From positions 294,001 to 358,000 of the forward strand of contig NZ_CP118224.1 of the NCBI RefSeq assembly GCF_030849025.1: a stretch of 64,000 nucleotides of DNA, written 5' to 3'. The position numbers were made by a program, and so were the translations under genes. The notes beneath the pieces were generated by a model. It made no database searches and was not told the origin of the DNA. It was given only the letters and a program-made list of their open reading frames with translations. Shown here piece after piece: positions 29,778 to 40,298 of the stretch; positions within the stretch are counted from its first letter, which is position 1, and each line of letters starts with the position of its first letter. Source of the stretch: Oceanimonas pelagia. GTDB lineage: Bacteria > Pseudomonadota > Gammaproteobacteria > Enterobacterales > Aeromonadaceae.

Positions 29778-31490
29778 TCAGCCGGTGATGCGGTTGACTT
29801 CCGCCAGGCTGATAATGCCGAGCCGCGCCTTGTCCAGGGCCGCCCGGCGCAGGGTGACCATGCCTTCCTCTTCCGCCGCCCGGGCCAGGGCCAGAGAGCC
29901 GGCGCCTTCCATGATCAGGTGGGCCAGACGCTCGCTCATGGCCATAACCTCATACACGCCGATGCGGCCCTTGTAGCCCTCGGTGCACTGGGGGCAGCCC
30001 ACCGCCCGGTACAGGGTAATGCCCTCGGCCAGCTGGGCGGGGGTAAACCCCAGCCGGGTCAGCTGGTCGGTGGGCAGCACCTCGGGGGCACGGCAGTGGG
30101 GGCACAGTTTGCGCGCCAGCCGCTGGGCCATGATCAGGCTGACCGATGAGGCGATGTTGTAGGCCGGCAGTCCCATGTTGCCGAGCCGGGTGAGGGTTTC
30201 GGCGGCGGAGTTGGTGTGCAGGGTAGACAGCACCAGGTGGCCGGTTTGCGCCGCCTTGACCGAGATCTCGGCGGTTTCCAGATCGCGGATTTCCCCCACC
30301 ATGATGATGTCGGGATCCTGGCGCAGAAAGGCGCGCAGGGCATGGGCAAAGGACAGCCCGGCCTTGGGGTTGATCTGCACCTGGTTGATACCGGGCAGGT
30401 TGATCTCCACCGGATCTTCGGCGGTGGAGATATTGGCGGTCACGGTATTGAGAATGCTCAGGCCGGTGTACAGCGACACCGTCTTGCCCGAGCCGGTGGG
30501 GCCGGTGACCAGTATCATGCCCTGGGGGCGTTTCAGCGCCTTGAGGTACAGCGCCTTCTGTGCCTCGCTGTAGCCCAGCTGATCGATATCGAGGCGGGCG
30601 GCGGAGCTGTCGAGAATACGAATAACGACCTTTTCGCCCCACATGGTGGGCAGGGTGTTGACCCGCATGTCCACCGACTTGGACGCGGTCAGCTTGAGCT
30701 TGATGCGGCCGTCCTGGGGCAGGCGGCGCTCGGCAATGTCGAGCCGGGCCATCACCTTGAGCCGGGCGGCAAAACGGCCGGCCAGGTGCACCGGTGGCGA
30801 GGCCACCTCGTGCAGCATGCCGTCGATGCGAAAGCGAATGCGGAAAAAGCGCTCAAAGGGCTCAAAGTGCAGATCCGAGGCTTCCTTGCGTACCGCATCC
30901 AGCATGATCTTGTTGATGTAGCGCACGATGGGGGCGTCGTCTTCATTGCGGCCCACCTCGTCGTCGCGCTCGCCGGGGTCTTCCCCCAGCTCCAGACCGG
31001 CGATGTCGTCGTCGCCGATGCCGTCAATATCCAACCCGGTGCCGCCGCTTTGCTGCAGGCGCAGCAGCAATTGCTGCAGCTTGTCTTCCTCCACCAGCAG
31101 GGTGTCGGTGACCAGGTTGAAGCGAAAGCCGAAGTCTTCCAGCGCCGCCACATGGGTGGGATCCGACATGGCCAGGTAGAGCACCCGGTTGTCCAGCTTG
31201 ACCGGAATGGCGTGGTGGCGCTCGATCAGATCCATGCTCAGAAACTGGGGCGGCAACTGTTCGATGTCGAAGTCGTCGAGATCCAGCAATGGCTGGCCGT
31301 ATTCCCGCTCGCAGAAGCGGGCCAGCTCCCGGGAAGACAGCAGTTGTTTTTCCACCAGCATGGTGCTGAGGGGCTTGCCTTCCTGCCGGGCCAGGGTCTG
31401 CACCTGATCCAGCTCGGTGGCAGACAGCAGCGAAGAAGCGGCCAGGCTTCGGGCCAGGCCGCTTCTGGAGGTATTAACGGGGATGGTCAT
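29778..31490 (-). CDS. pilB: PilB, type IV pilus assembly ATPase
   Basis: PilB powers pilus extension. The 570-aa product has the GspE N-terminal domain (about 45-150), Walker A GPTGSGKT, Asp box [10 protein letters not shown], Walker [11 protein letters not shown], His box [10 protein letters not shown], and a tetracysteine zinc motif (CPHC and CPQC, about 30 residues apart) near the C-terminus. It begins 6 nt after pilA ends. Confidence 0.96.
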   Translation of the reverse strand: MTIPVNTSRSGLARSLAASSLLSATELDQVQTLARQEGKPLSTMLVEKQLLSSRELARFCEREYGQPLLDLDDFDIEQLPPQFLSMDLIERHHAIPVKLDNRVLYLAMSDPTHVAALEDFGFRFNLVTDTLLVEEDKLQQLLLRLQQSGGTGLDIDGIGDDDIAGLELGEDPGERDDEVGRNEDDAPIVRYINKIMLDAVRKEASDLHFEPFERFFRIRFRIDGMLHEVASPPVHLAGRFAARLKVMARLDIAERRLPQDGRIKLKLTASKSVDMRVNTLPTMWGEKVVIRILDSSAARLDIDQLGYSEAQKALYLKALKRPQGMILVTGPTGSGKTVSLYTGLSILNTVTANISTAEDPVEINLPGINQVQINPKAGLSFAHALRAFLRQDPDIIMVGEIRDLETAEISVKAAQTGHLVLSTLHTNSAAETLTRLGNMGLPAYNIASSVSLIMAQRLARKLCPHCRAPEVLPTDQLTRLGFTPAQLAEGITLYRAVGCPQCTEGYKGRIGVYEVMAMSERLAHLIMEGAGSLALARAAEEEGMVTLRRAALDKARLGIISLAEVNRITG

Positions 31491-31496
31491 ATTGGA

Positions 31497-31940
31497 TTAG
31501 CAGAGGCCGTCAGTGACACAAGAACCACTGGTGACCCAAAATACTTGTGATCCGGCAGATAAAGTATCTACAGCAGGGCTAGCAATCAGTTCAAATTCAG
31601 AATCGTCAACTTCTGATGTTCCTATGGCAAGTATCTTACCATCTTCGTCAATACTCATCGACGCAACTAAGCCAGTACCACCAGCATTCGAGGCCATTGT
31701 GCCTAGGTTGGTTCCACACGCTTGGGCTCGGGCGTCTGTGGCTGCACCTTGAACACAAACTTCAACAGCCGTTTTTACTGCGCCAGTAGCCGCAATTACC
31801 TCACTAAATTTGGCACGCTTGGTATAGGTCTGATACGCCGGCAGGGCTACCGCGGCCAGTATGGCCACAATCGCCACCACTATCATCAGTTCAATCAGGG
31901 TAAAACCGCCCTGGGGGCGAGTGTGGGAGCATTTTTTCAT
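31497..31940 (-). CDS. pilA: PilA, type IVa major pilin
   Basis: The pilus subunit: 147 aa with a 12-residue leader ending in GG, cleavage before F13 (F-T-L-I-E-L, with the required Glu at +5), and a 25-residue hydrophobic helix. The mature part has four cysteines (C62, C75, C141, C147); the last two can form the C-terminal disulfide loop. The N-terminal third has the GC-rich codon use of its neighbours, while the C-terminal two thirds (31497-31800) are clearly more A+T-rich. Such a split is usual for pilin heads under diversifying selection or exchange. It is the first gene of pilABCD-coaE. Confidence 0.94.
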   Translation of the reverse strand: MKKCSHTRPQGGFTLIELMIVVAIVAILAAVALPAYQTYTKRAKFSEVIAATGAVKTAVEVCVQGAATDARAQACGTNLGTMASNAGGTGLVASMSIDEDGKILAIGTSEVDDSEFELIASPAVDTLSAGSQVFWVTSGSCVTDGLC

Positions 31941-32167
31941 GGGTGTCTTCCTCGAGCAGCGATTCGTCTTGTTGGGCCGGCCTTGATTGAGCCTGCAACA
32001 TATCTATAGCAAGCCATTTGAATATTGCCCACCGAATTATTGAACGGAATGAAAAAATTAATGCCACTTTTGACGTGGATCTACTCATATAATGCAATGG
32101 TTGTTTTTCAAACACCTGCTACCGTTAAATTGTTGGATTCATTTGGGTTTTCAATGTCGCGCGGGCA

Positions 32168-32192
32168 CAAAAATGCCGGGCGGGCCCGGCAT
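32168..32192 (-). terminator. Terminator after nadC
   Basis: ATGCCGGGC and its complement GCCCGGCAT (32173-32192, 2-nt loop) are followed on the minus strand by TTTTTG. The 293-nt gap between nadC and pilA is otherwise A+T-rich and must hold the pilA promoter; I could not pick it out with confidence. Confidence 0.85.
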
Positions 32193-32233
32193 CACACATC
32201 AAAAAAATGCAGGTGTTCAAGCTTTTCGTTTCA

Positions 32234-33112
<879 letters not shown>

Positions 33113-33137
33113 TTACTGGCAAGCGTGCGGGCCGGGC

Positions 33138-33656
33138 TCAGGGCGCCGGCGCCATATAGGTAATGGTCATTCGTTCGCCCCGCTGCACCAGCTCGAAGTG
33201 ACGCAGGGCGTTCATGCCCAGCAGCACTTCGTCGCTCTGGCTGGGCATGATGACGGCGTCCAGATCGTACAGGGTGAAGGGCCCCAGCGACAACGATTTA
33301 ATCCGCGTGCGGTAGCCGGTGACCCGGCCCGCCGCCGTGCTCAGGGGCAGGGCCTGGCCCGCCGGCAGTTCCAGCCGGGCGGCCACGGCCTGGGGCACCG
33401 CCATTTGCGTGGCGCCGGTGTCGAGCAGAAACACCACCGGCTGCTGGTTGATGGCGCCGCTGGCGAGGTAATGGCCGTGGCGGTTCTGCTCCAGCACCAC
33501 GGTATGGGTGTCGAGCACCCGCACCTGCTGGTTGGGATTGTGTTCCCGCAGCAGCCGTTGATTGAAGTACCAGGTCAGCAGCAGCAGGCTCAGGCCCCAG
33601 GCCAGTATCCACATAATGCGACCGGTACGGCGCACCGGATCTGACGGTTGTGCCAT
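33138..33656 (-). CDS. Retropepsin-like aspartic protease, membrane-anchored
   Basis: A 172-aa clan AA protein (TIGR02281 type). One membrane helix lies at about 14-32, then a single retroviral-type protease domain with the active-site triad D79-T80-G81 (FLLDTGATQMAV) and the second hallmark LLGMNALRHFEL. Members act as dimers; natural substrates in gammaproteobacteria are unknown. It is divergent from ampD with 72 nt between the starts and sits 49 nt ahead of nadC on the same strand. Confidence 0.85.
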   Translation of the reverse strand: MAQPSDPVRRTGRIMWILAWGLSLLLLTWYFNQRLLREHNPNQQVRVLDTHTVVLEQNRHGHYLASGAINQQPVVFLLDTGATQMAVPQAVAARLELPAGQALPLSTAAGRVTGYRTRIKSLSLGPFTLYDLDAVIMPSQSDEVLLGMNALRHFELVQRGERMTITYMAPAP

Positions 33657-33728
33657 GCTGACTCCTTGTAAAACTGCGCCGTTAAACTGTTAGTATACGC
33701 CCGCTCACTTCAGGCTTACGGACTTGTT

Positions 33729-34271
33729 ATGGCTTTAACCCTCAATCACGGCTGGCTGAGTCCGGCCCGCCACTGTGAATCCCCCCATCAGGACGAGCGC
33801 CCCGAGGGCGAGATTTCGCTGCTGGTGGTGCACTGCATCAGCCTGCCGCCGGGAAAGTTTGGCGAGGGCTTTATCGATGATCTGTTTCTGGGGCGGCTGA
33901 ATGCGAACGCCCATCCCTATTTTGCCGGTATTCACCGGTTGCGGGTGTCGGCCCACTGCCTGATACGGCGCGACGGCGAGCTGGTGCAGTATGTTCCCTT
34001 TCACCGCCGGGCCTGGCATGCGGGTGTGTCCTGCTTTGAGGGGCGGGAGCGCTGCAACGACTTTTCCATCGGTATTGAGCTGGAAGGCACCGATACCGGG
34101 AATTACACCCCGGAGCAATACCGGGTGCTGGCCGAGGTGAGCAGTACGCTGATGCGGGCTTATCCCGCCATTACTCCCGAACGCATTACCGGCCACAGCG
34201 ACATTGCCCCGGGCCGCAAGACGGATCCCGGCCCGGGGTTTGACTGGGCACGGTTTCGCGCCTTGCTCTGA
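33729..34271 (+). CDS. ampD: AmpD, 1,6-anhydro-N-acetylmuramyl-L-alanine amidase
   Basis: AmpD is the cytoplasmic zinc amidase of peptidoglycan recycling. Its loss raises anhydro-muropeptides and induces AmpC-type beta-lactamase where AmpR is present. The 180-aa product keeps the zinc ligands H35, H156 and D166 and the catalytic E117 and K164 (in GHSDIAPGRKTDPG). The partner gene ampE, normally next, is absent; a repeat-rich stretch follows instead. Confidence 0.95.
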   Translation: MALTLNHGWLSPARHCESPHQDERPEGEISLLVVHCISLPPGKFGEGFIDDLFLGRLNANAHPYFAGIHRLRVSAHCLIRRDGELVQYVPFHRRAWHAGVSCFEGRERCNDFSIGIELEGTDTGNYTPEQYRVLAEVSSTLMRAYPAITPERITGHSDIAPGRKTDPGPGFDWARFRALL

Positions 34272-34292
34272 AAGCGCTCACCGCGAGAATCA

Positions 34293-34507
34293 GCAGTGCG
34301 GCTGGGCTCCGCCGACACGCTACAATGAAAGCCACTCACTAAAAATACCTGCTGCGAACATACTCAATGCTCGGTCAGGCATTTTTACTTCGTCACGGCG
34401 AGCAAGCTCGCCCCATGTAACGCTCGAAAATGCCATCCATGGCATTTAATGGTCGGCTTCGGCAATCCCCACTGCTGCTTCGGGCAACATCGGTGTTGCC
34501 TGCTACA
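34293..34507 (+). repeat. Dispersed two-hairpin repeat, copy C (divergent)
   Basis: The ends match copy B (CAGTGCGGC...CTCCGCCGACACGCT and CATCCATGGCAT...GGTCGGCTTCGGCAATCCCC) and copy A (GCTGCTTCGGGCAACATCGGTGTTGCCTG). About 100 bp in the middle differ, so the first palindrome is replaced. It is an older or recombined copy. Confidence 0.7.
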
Positions 34508-34512
34508 CCACC

Positions 34513-34540
34513 AGTCCCCATTCCCTAATCCCGATTCCCT
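34513..34540. repeat. Heptamer array, AGTCCCC/ATTCCCT family
   Basis: Four 7-bp units (AGTCCCC, ATTCCCT, AATCCCG, ATTCCCT), the complement of the AGGGAAT/GGGGACT units found at 41781 and 53679. Confidence 0.8.
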
Positions 34541-34711
34541 CCTGGTTTTGTTTGGTCAGACCATTCCCGATTTCCTTGTGTTTTCATGGGGCTGGGCTAA
34601 TTTTATGAGCTGGCCCAAAAAAGCGCGGGGCATACCTGTCTTTTTGTGTGCAATGATCACAAAAAAAATGGACAATTCTTGCCTGCTCTGATACCTTTTT
34701 TTAACAGTGTT

Positions 34712-34728
34712 AATTGGTATTACCAATT
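34712..34728 (+). promoter_or_regulatory. PdhR operator
   Basis: AATTGGTATTACCAATT is a perfect palindrome (7-bp arms) matching the known PdhR site (ATTGGTnnnACCAAT). It lies 17 nt upstream of the pdhR start, so PdhR should repress its own promoter and the aceEF genes behind it until pyruvate releases it. Confidence 0.9.
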
Positions 34729-34744
34729 TTAAAAGCCAGAGCGA

Positions 34745-35506
34745 ATGACCTACCAGCGCATCAAACAGCCCAAACTTGCCGAAACCATCGCTGCCAAGCT
34801 GGAGCAGATGATAGTGGAAGGCAGCCTGCAGCCGGGCCAGCGCCTGCCGCCCGAGCGCGAGCTGGCCGAGCAGTTTGCGGTGTCGCGCCCCTCGGTGCGC
34901 GAAGCGATTCAGCACCTGGAGGTGCGCGGTCTGGTTTCCCGCCGCCAGGGCGGGGGTACCTATGTGCAGAATGCCCTGACCAAGGGGCTGGCGGATCCGC
35001 TGTTTCAGCTGCTGGCGGAGCACCCGGAGTCCCAGTACGACCTGCTGGAGTTTCGCCACACCATGGAAGGCATCTCCGCCTATTATGCGGCGCTGCGCGG
35101 CACCGAAACCGACTTCGATGCCATTCGCGCGGCCCAGCAGGCCATCATTCAGGCCCAGGAAAAGGGCGATCTGGCCGCAGAGGCCAAATACGCCGCCGAG
35201 TTCTATCTGGCGGTGGCGGCGGCGGCCCACAACGTGGTGCTGCTGCACCTGTTGCGCGCCATTCAGCCCATGCTGGAGTCCAGCATTCTGCGCAACATTC
35301 AGATTCTCAACCGGCGAGCCGGCATGGTGGAGAAGATCCGCAAGCATCGCGCCAATCTTATCCAGACCATTTTGTCACGCGAGCCGGAGCAGGCCAGGGA
35401 CGCTTGTCATGAGCACCTGGCCTTTATTGAAGAAACCCTGTTAGACATTCAGCGCGAGGAAAGCCGCATTCAGCGCTCCCTGCGCCGGACCCGTCAGCAG
35501 GAATAA
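34745..35506 (+). CDS. pdhR: PdhR, pyruvate-responsive GntR-family repressor
   Basis: The 253-aa regulator has an N-terminal winged helix (PGQRLPPERELAEQFAVSRPSVREAIQHLEVRG split over residues about 29-62) and a C-terminal all-helical FCD ligand domain with metal-binding histidines (for example in EFRHTMEG and AAAHN). It represses the pyruvate dehydrogenase operon and is released by pyruvate. A perfect operator lies just upstream, and aceE starts 61 nt downstream. Confidence 0.95.
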   Translation: MTYQRIKQPKLAETIAAKLEQMIVEGSLQPGQRLPPERELAEQFAVSRPSVREAIQHLEVRGLVSRRQGGGTYVQNALTKGLADPLFQLLAEHPESQYDLLEFRHTMEGISAYYAALRGTETDFDAIRAAQQAIIQAQEKGDLAAEAKYAAEFYLAVAAAAHNVVLLHLLRAIQPMLESSILRNIQILNRRAGMVEKIRKHRANLIQTILSREPEQARDACHEHLAFIEETLLDIQREESRIQRSLRRTRQQE

Positions 35507-35567
35507 TAATGCCTTCGGCAGCGACGAAACCCATGGGCACTTGCCCCAAACGAGATAGGAAACAGCC

Positions 35568-38228
35568 ATGTCTGATATCCTGAAAAACGATGTGGATTCA
35601 ATAGAGACTCAAGAGTGGCTTGACGCCCTGGAGTCTTTGATCCGTCAAGAAGGACCTGAGCGCGCTCAGTACATTTATGAGCGCCTGACCACCAAAGCCA
35701 TCAAGCATGGCGTTGCCGTGGCCCGAAACGCTCACTCAGATTACGTCAACAGCATTGCTGCCGACGCCGAGCCTGAGTACCCGGGCAACTGGGATCTGGA
35801 ACGTCGGATCCGCGCCATCATCCGCTGGAACTCAGTCATGATCGTACTGCGCGGCTCCAAGAAAGACCTGGACCTGGGCGGTCACATGTCTTCCTTCTCC
35901 TCCAGTGCCACCATGTACGAAGTGGCGTTCAACCACTTCTTCCGTGCCCGTAACGAGAAAGACGGCGGCGACCTGGTGTTCTTCCAGGGCCACATCTCTC
36001 CCGGCATTTATGCCCGCGCCTTTGCCGAAGGCCGCCTGACCGAAGCCCAGCTCGACATGTTCCGTCAGGAAGTGGACGGCAAGGGCATTCCGTCTTACCC
36101 GCACCCCAAACTGATGCCGGACTTCTGGCAGTTCCCGACCGTGTCTATGGGGCTGGGTCCGATCAACGCCATCTATCAGGCCCGCTTCCTCAAGTACCTG
36201 ACCGACCGTGGCCTGAAAGACTGCTCCGAGCAGCGCGTTTACGCCTACCTGGGCGACGGCGAGATGGACGAGCCGGAATCCAAGGGTGCCATCACCATCG
36301 CCGCCCGGGAGAAGCTGGACAACCTGTGCTTCATCATCAACTGTAACCTGCAGCGCCTGGACGGCCCGGTGGTGGGTAACGGCAAGATCATCAACGAACT
36401 GGACGGCCTGTTCACCGGAGCCGGCTGGAACGTGGTCAAGGTTATCTGGGGCCGTCGCTGGGACGAGCTGCTGGCCAAAGACAAGTCCGGCAAGCTGGTT
36501 CAGCTGATGAACGAAACCCTGGACGGCGACTACCAGACCTTCAAGTCCAAGGACGGTGCCTACGTGCGCGAGCACTTCTTCGGCAAGTATCCGGAGACCG
36601 CCGAGCTGGTGAAGGACTGGACCGACGAGGAAATCTTCGCCCTGAACCGGGGTGGCCACGATCCGGCCAAGATGTACGCCGCTTACAAGAACGCCGCCGA
36701 CACCAAGGGCAAGCCGACCGTTATTCTGGCCAAGACCATCAAGGGTTACGGCATGGGCGATGCCGCCGAAGGCAAGAACATCGCGCACCAGGTCAAGAAG
36801 ATGGACATGTCTTCGCTCAAGCACTTCCGCGATCGCTTCAACATTGAAGTGAGCGACGAAGAGCTGCCCAACCTGCCCTACATCAAGATCGAGGAAGGCA
36901 GCCGCGAGTACGAGTATCTGCACGCCCGTCGTCAGGCCCTCAAGGGCTACCTGCCGACCCGCCTGCCGGAAACCACCGTCAAGCTGGACATTCCCGCGCT
37001 GGAAGACTTTGCACCGCTGCTGGAAGAGCAGAAGCGTGAAATCTCCACCACCATGGCTTTTGTACGCGCCCTGAACATCATGCTGAAGGACAAGTCCATC
37101 GGCAAGCGCATCGTGCCCATCCTGGCCGACGAAGCCCGTACCTTTGGTATGGAAGGTCTGTTCCGTCAGATCGGCATCTACAACCCCCACGGTCAGCAGT
37201 ACGTTCCGCAGGACCGTGAGCAGGTGGCCTACTACAAGGAAGACAAGAAGGGGCAGGTACTGCAGGAAGGTATCAACGAGCTGGGCGCCATGTCGTCCTG
37301 GCTGGCCGCTGCCACCTCCTACAGCACCAACGACTGCCCCATGATTCCGTTCTACATCTACTACTCGATGTTCGGTTTCCAGCGGGTAGGCGATCTGTGC
37401 TGGGCTGCCGGTGACCAACAGGCCCGCGGCTTCCTGCTGGGTGCTACCTCCGGTCGTACCACCCTGAACGGTGAAGGTCTGCAGCACGAAGACGGTCACA
37501 GCCACATTCTGGCGGGTACCATTCCGAACTGTATCACCTACGATCCGACCTACGCCTATGAAGTGGCGGTGATCGTGCAGGACGGTCTGCGTCGCATGTA
37601 CGGCGACAACCCCGAGAACGTGTATTACTACCTGACCACCCTGAACGAAAACTACCACCAGCCGGCCATGCCGGAAGGCGCCGAGGAAGGCATCCGCAAG
37701 GGTATCTACAAGCTCGAGACCGTGGAAGGCAAGAACGGCAAGGTGCAGCTGATGGGCTCCGGCACCATCCTGGTAGGCGTGCGTGAAGCCGCTCAAATCC
37801 TGGCCGAGGAATACGGCATCGGCTCCGACGTGTACAGCGTACCCTCCTTCAACGAACTGACCCGCGACGGTCAGGACGTGGAGCGCTGGAACATGCTGCA
37901 CCCGACCGCCGAGCCGCGCGTGCCCTACATCGCTCAGGTGATGGGTACCGAGCCGGCCATCGCCGCCACCGACTACATGAAGAACTACGCCGAGCAGGTT
38001 CGTGCCTTCATGCCGTCCGTGAGCTACAAGGTACTGGGTACCGACGGCTTCGGTCGTTCCGACAGCCGTGAGAACCTGCGTCGTCACTTCGAAGTGAACA
38101 AGCACTACGTGGTGGTTGCCGCGCTGACCGAGCTGGCCAAGCAGGGCACCGTCGACAAGCAGGTCGTGGCCGACGCCATCGCCAAGTACGGCATCGACGC
38201 CGACAAGATCAACCCGCTGTACGCATAA
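35568..38228 (+). CDS. aceE: Pyruvate dehydrogenase E1 component (homodimeric)
   Basis: AceE decarboxylates pyruvate with thiamine diphosphate and acetylates the lipoyl arms of AceF. At 886 aa it is the usual length for the homodimeric E1. The TPP/Mg motif starts GDGEMDE and ends ...INCNLQRLDGPV, and the conserved DGQSHILAGT-like segment appears as EDGHSHILAGTIPNC. The codon use is strongly biased, as expected for a highly expressed gene. It is in an operon with pdhR and aceF (10 nt gap). Confidence 0.98.
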   Translation: MSDILKNDVDSIETQEWLDALESLIRQEGPERAQYIYERLTTKAIKHGVAVARNAHSDYVNSIAADAEPEYPGNWDLERRIRAIIRWNSVMIVLRGSKKDLDLGGHMSSFSSSATMYEVAFNHFFRARNEKDGGDLVFFQGHISPGIYARAFAEGRLTEAQLDMFRQEVDGKGIPSYPHPKLMPDFWQFPTVSMGLGPINAIYQARFLKYLTDRGLKDCSEQRVYAYLGDGEMDEPESKGAITIAAREKLDNLCFIINCNLQRLDGPVVGNGKIINELDGLFTGAGWNVVKVIWGRRWDELLAKDKSGKLVQLMNETLDGDYQTFKSKDGAYVREHFFGKYPETAELVKDWTDEEIFALNRGGHDPAKMYAAYKNAADTKGKPTVILAKTIKGYGMGDAAEGKNIAHQVKKMDMSSLKHFRDRFNIEVSDEELPNLPYIKIEEGSREYEYLHARRQALKGYLPTRLPETTVKLDIPALEDFAPLLEEQKREISTTMAFVRALNIMLKDKSIGKRIVPILADEARTFGMEGLFRQIGIYNPHGQQYVPQDREQVAYYKEDKKGQVLQEGINELGAMSSWLAAATSYSTNDCPMIPFYIYYSMFGFQRVGDLCWAAGDQQARGFLLGATSGRTTLNGEGLQHEDGHSHILAGTIPNCITYDPTYAYEVAVIVQDGLRRMYGDNPENVYYYLTTLNENYHQPAMPEGAEEGIRKGIYKLETVEGKNGKVQLMGSGTILVGVREAAQILAEEYGIGSDVYSVPSFNELTRDGQDVERWNMLHPTAEPRVPYIAQVMGTEPAIAATDYMKNYAEQVRAFMPSVSYKVLGTDGFGRSDSRENLRRHFEVNKHYVVVAALTELAKQGTVDKQVVADAIAKYGIDADKINPLYA

Positions 38229-38238
38229 GGGGTAACAC

Positions 38239-40146
38239 ATGTCTAAAGATATTCTGGTGCCGGATATCGGCGCGGACGAGGTTGAAGTTACCGAGATCCT
38301 GGTTGCCGTGGGCGACAAGGTCGAGGAAGAGCAGTCTCTGATCACCGTGGAAGGCGACAAGGCCTCCATGGAAGTGCCTGCCCCCGCCGCCGGCGTGGTC
38401 AAGGAAATCAAGATTGCCGTGGGTGACAAGGTCAACACCGGCTCTCTTATCATGGTGTTTGAAGCAGAGGGCGGCGCCGCCGCCCCGGCTGAGGCCCCTG
38501 CGGCCTCCGCGCCTGCCGCCGCCGCTCCGGCTGCTGCCTCTGCCCTGAAAGAAGTGAACGTGCCGGACATCGGCGGCGACGAGGTGGAAGTCACCGAAAT
38601 CGCCGTGGCCGTGGGCGACACCGTGGAAGAAGAGCAGACCCTGATCACCGTGGAAGGCGACAAGGCCTCCATGGAAGTACCGGCGCCGTTCGCCGGCAAG
38701 GTGGCCGAGATCAAGATCGCCGTGGGCGACAAGGTCAACACCGGCTCCCTGATCATGGTATTTGAGGTAGCGGGTGAAGCCGCACCCGCTGCCGCCGCAG
38801 CGCCGGCCGAAGCCGCACCCGCTGCTGCACCTGCCGCTGCCGCCGCCAAGGACGTCAACGTGCCGGACATCGGCGGTGACGAAGTGGAAGTGACCGAGGT
38901 GATGGTGGCCGTGGGCGACAAGGTGGACGCCGAGCAGTCCATCCTGACCGTGGAAGGCGACAAGGCCTCCATGGAAGTGCCCGCGCCCTTTGCCGGTGTG
39001 GTCAAGGAAATCAAGGTGGCCACCGGTGACAAGGTGTCTACCGGCTCGCTGGTGATGGTATTCGAAGCGGCAGCCGATGCTGTGGCTGGTGCCGCTCCGG
39101 CTCCCGCCGCTGCCCCGGCCCCTGCTGCCGCGACCGCCGCAGCTCCCAAGGCTGCCCCGGCTGCTGCCCCTGCCGCCGCTGCTGCTCCCGCTGCCAAGGG
39201 CGAGTTCGTTGAGAACAACGCCTACGTGCACGCCACTCCGGTGGTGCGCCGCCTGGCCCGTGAGTTTGGCGTTGACCTGTCCAAGGTTGCCGCTACCGGT
39301 CCCAAGCAGCGCATTCTGAAGGAAGACGTACAGAACTACGTCAAGGGCATCATCAAGCGCGTGGAAAGCCAGCCCGCCGGTGTGGCCGTGGCCGGCAATG
39401 GTCTGGAAGTGCTGGCCTGGCCCAAGGTCGACTTTGCCAAGTTCGGTGAAGTGGAAGAAGTGGCTCTGACCCGCATTCAGAAGATCTCCGGTCCGAACCT
39501 GCACCGTAACTGGGTGAAAATCCCCCACGTTACCCAGTTCGACGAAACCGATATCACCGAGCTGGAAGAGTTCCGCAAGACCGAGAACGCCATCGCCGAG
39601 AAGCAGAAGCTGGGTTACAAGATCTCCCCGCTGATCTTCATCATGAAGGCCGCCGCCAAGGCGCTGGAAGCCTTCCCCAAGTTCTGCTCTTCCCTGTCGG
39701 AAGACGGCCAGAGCCTGGTGATGAAGAAGTACGTGCACATTGGTGTGGCGGTGGATACCCCCAACGGTCTGGTGGTGCCTGTGGTGCGCGATGTCAACAA
39801 GAAAGGCATTCGCGAGCTGGCCATCGAGCTGGGTGAAATCTCCAAGAAGGCCCGCGCCGGCAAGCTGACCGCGGCCGACATGCAGGGCGGCTGCTTCACC
39901 ATCTCGTCGCTGGGCGGCATTGGTGGCACCCAGTTCACCCCCATCGTCAATGCGCCGGAAGTGGCCATTCTGGGTGTGTCCAAGTCCAGCATCAAGCCGG
40001 TGTGGAACGGCAAGGAATTCGAGCCCCGCCTGATCCAGCCGCTGGCGCTGTCCTACGACCACCGGGTGATCGACGGTGCCGACGGCGCCCGCTTCATCAC
40101 CATGCTGAGTGGTGTACTGAGCGATCTTCGCCGCCTGGCCCTTTAA
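38239..40146 (+). CDS. aceF: Dihydrolipoamide acetyltransferase E2, three lipoyl domains
   Basis: AceF forms the core of the complex and moves acetyl groups to CoA. The 635-aa product has three N-terminal lipoyl domains with swinging-arm lysines K41, K142 and K242, each in [11 protein letters not shown]. They are joined by Ala/Pro-rich linkers. The E1/E3-binding domain follows (about 328-366), then the catalytic domain with [12 protein letters not shown] near the C-terminus. The three lipoyl domains are nearly identical at DNA level too, about 300 bp apart. A terminator follows. Confidence 0.98.
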   Translation: MSKDILVPDIGADEVEVTEILVAVGDKVEEEQSLITVEGDKASMEVPAPAAGVVKEIKIAVGDKVNTGSLIMVFEAEGGAAAPAEAPAASAPAAAAPAAASALKEVNVPDIGGDEVEVTEIAVAVGDTVEEEQTLITVEGDKASMEVPAPFAGKVAEIKIAVGDKVNTGSLIMVFEVAGEAAPAAAAAPAEAAPAAAPAAAAAKDVNVPDIGGDEVEVTEVMVAVGDKVDAEQSILTVEGDKASMEVPAPFAGVVKEIKVATGDKVSTGSLVMVFEAAADAVAGAAPAPAAAPAPAAATAAAPKAAPAAAPAAAAAPAAKGEFVENNAYVHATPVVRRLAREFGVDLSKVAATGPKQRILKEDVQNYVKGIIKRVESQPAGVAVAGNGLEVLAWPKVDFAKFGEVEEVALTRIQKISGPNLHRNWVKIPHVTQFDETDITELEEFRKTENAIAEKQKLGYKISPLIFIMKAAAKALEAFPKFCSSLSEDGQSLVMKKYVHIGVAVDTPNGLVVPVVRDVNKKGIRELAIELGEISKKARAGKLTAADMQGGCFTISSLGGIGGTQFTPIVNAPEVAILGVSKSSIKPVWNGKEFEPRLIQPLALSYDHRVIDGADGARFITMLSGVLSDLRRLAL

Positions 40147-40153
40147 TGTGACA

Positions 40154-40177
40154 AGGCAGGCATAAGCCTGCCTTTTT
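40154..40177 (+). terminator. Terminator after aceF
   Basis: AGGCAGGC (40154-40161), loop ATAA, GCCTGCCT, then TTTT. It separates pdhR-aceE-aceF from lpd, which then needs its own promoter in 40178-40298. Confidence 0.9.
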
Positions 40178-40298
40178 ACTTTCTTTTTGATAACAGAACA
40201 GTAAACTTTTGCCCGTTTGCAATGTAGTGGCCGTCTTGAGTCTGGTGCTCCGGTCGCCACTGCCTGAACAGGGCTAAAAAATCATAATAGAGGTCACC

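Larger units (their letters stand above)
34272..34744. other. Repeat-rich intergenic region, ampD to pdhR
   Basis: The longest gene-free stretch (473 nt). It holds dispersed repeat copy C (34293-34507), a heptamer array (34513-34540), and an A+T-richer segment (about 34620-34744) with the PdhR operator and presumably the pdhR promoter. I found no convincing gene in it. A remnant of ampE is not visible. Confidence 0.8.

Noticed and set aside
31941-32233. Sigma-54 promoter for pilA
   Set aside because: TGGCAT- and TGGCTT-like strings occur, but none has the GG-N10-GC spacing needed for a -24/-12 element.
35832-39218. Very long open frame (about 1128 codons) on the minus strand opposite aceE/aceF
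   Set aside because: It is a shadow of the strongly biased codon use in aceE and aceF. The translation is low-complexity (Ala/Gly/Ser and His/Val/Gly runs) with no family resemblance.
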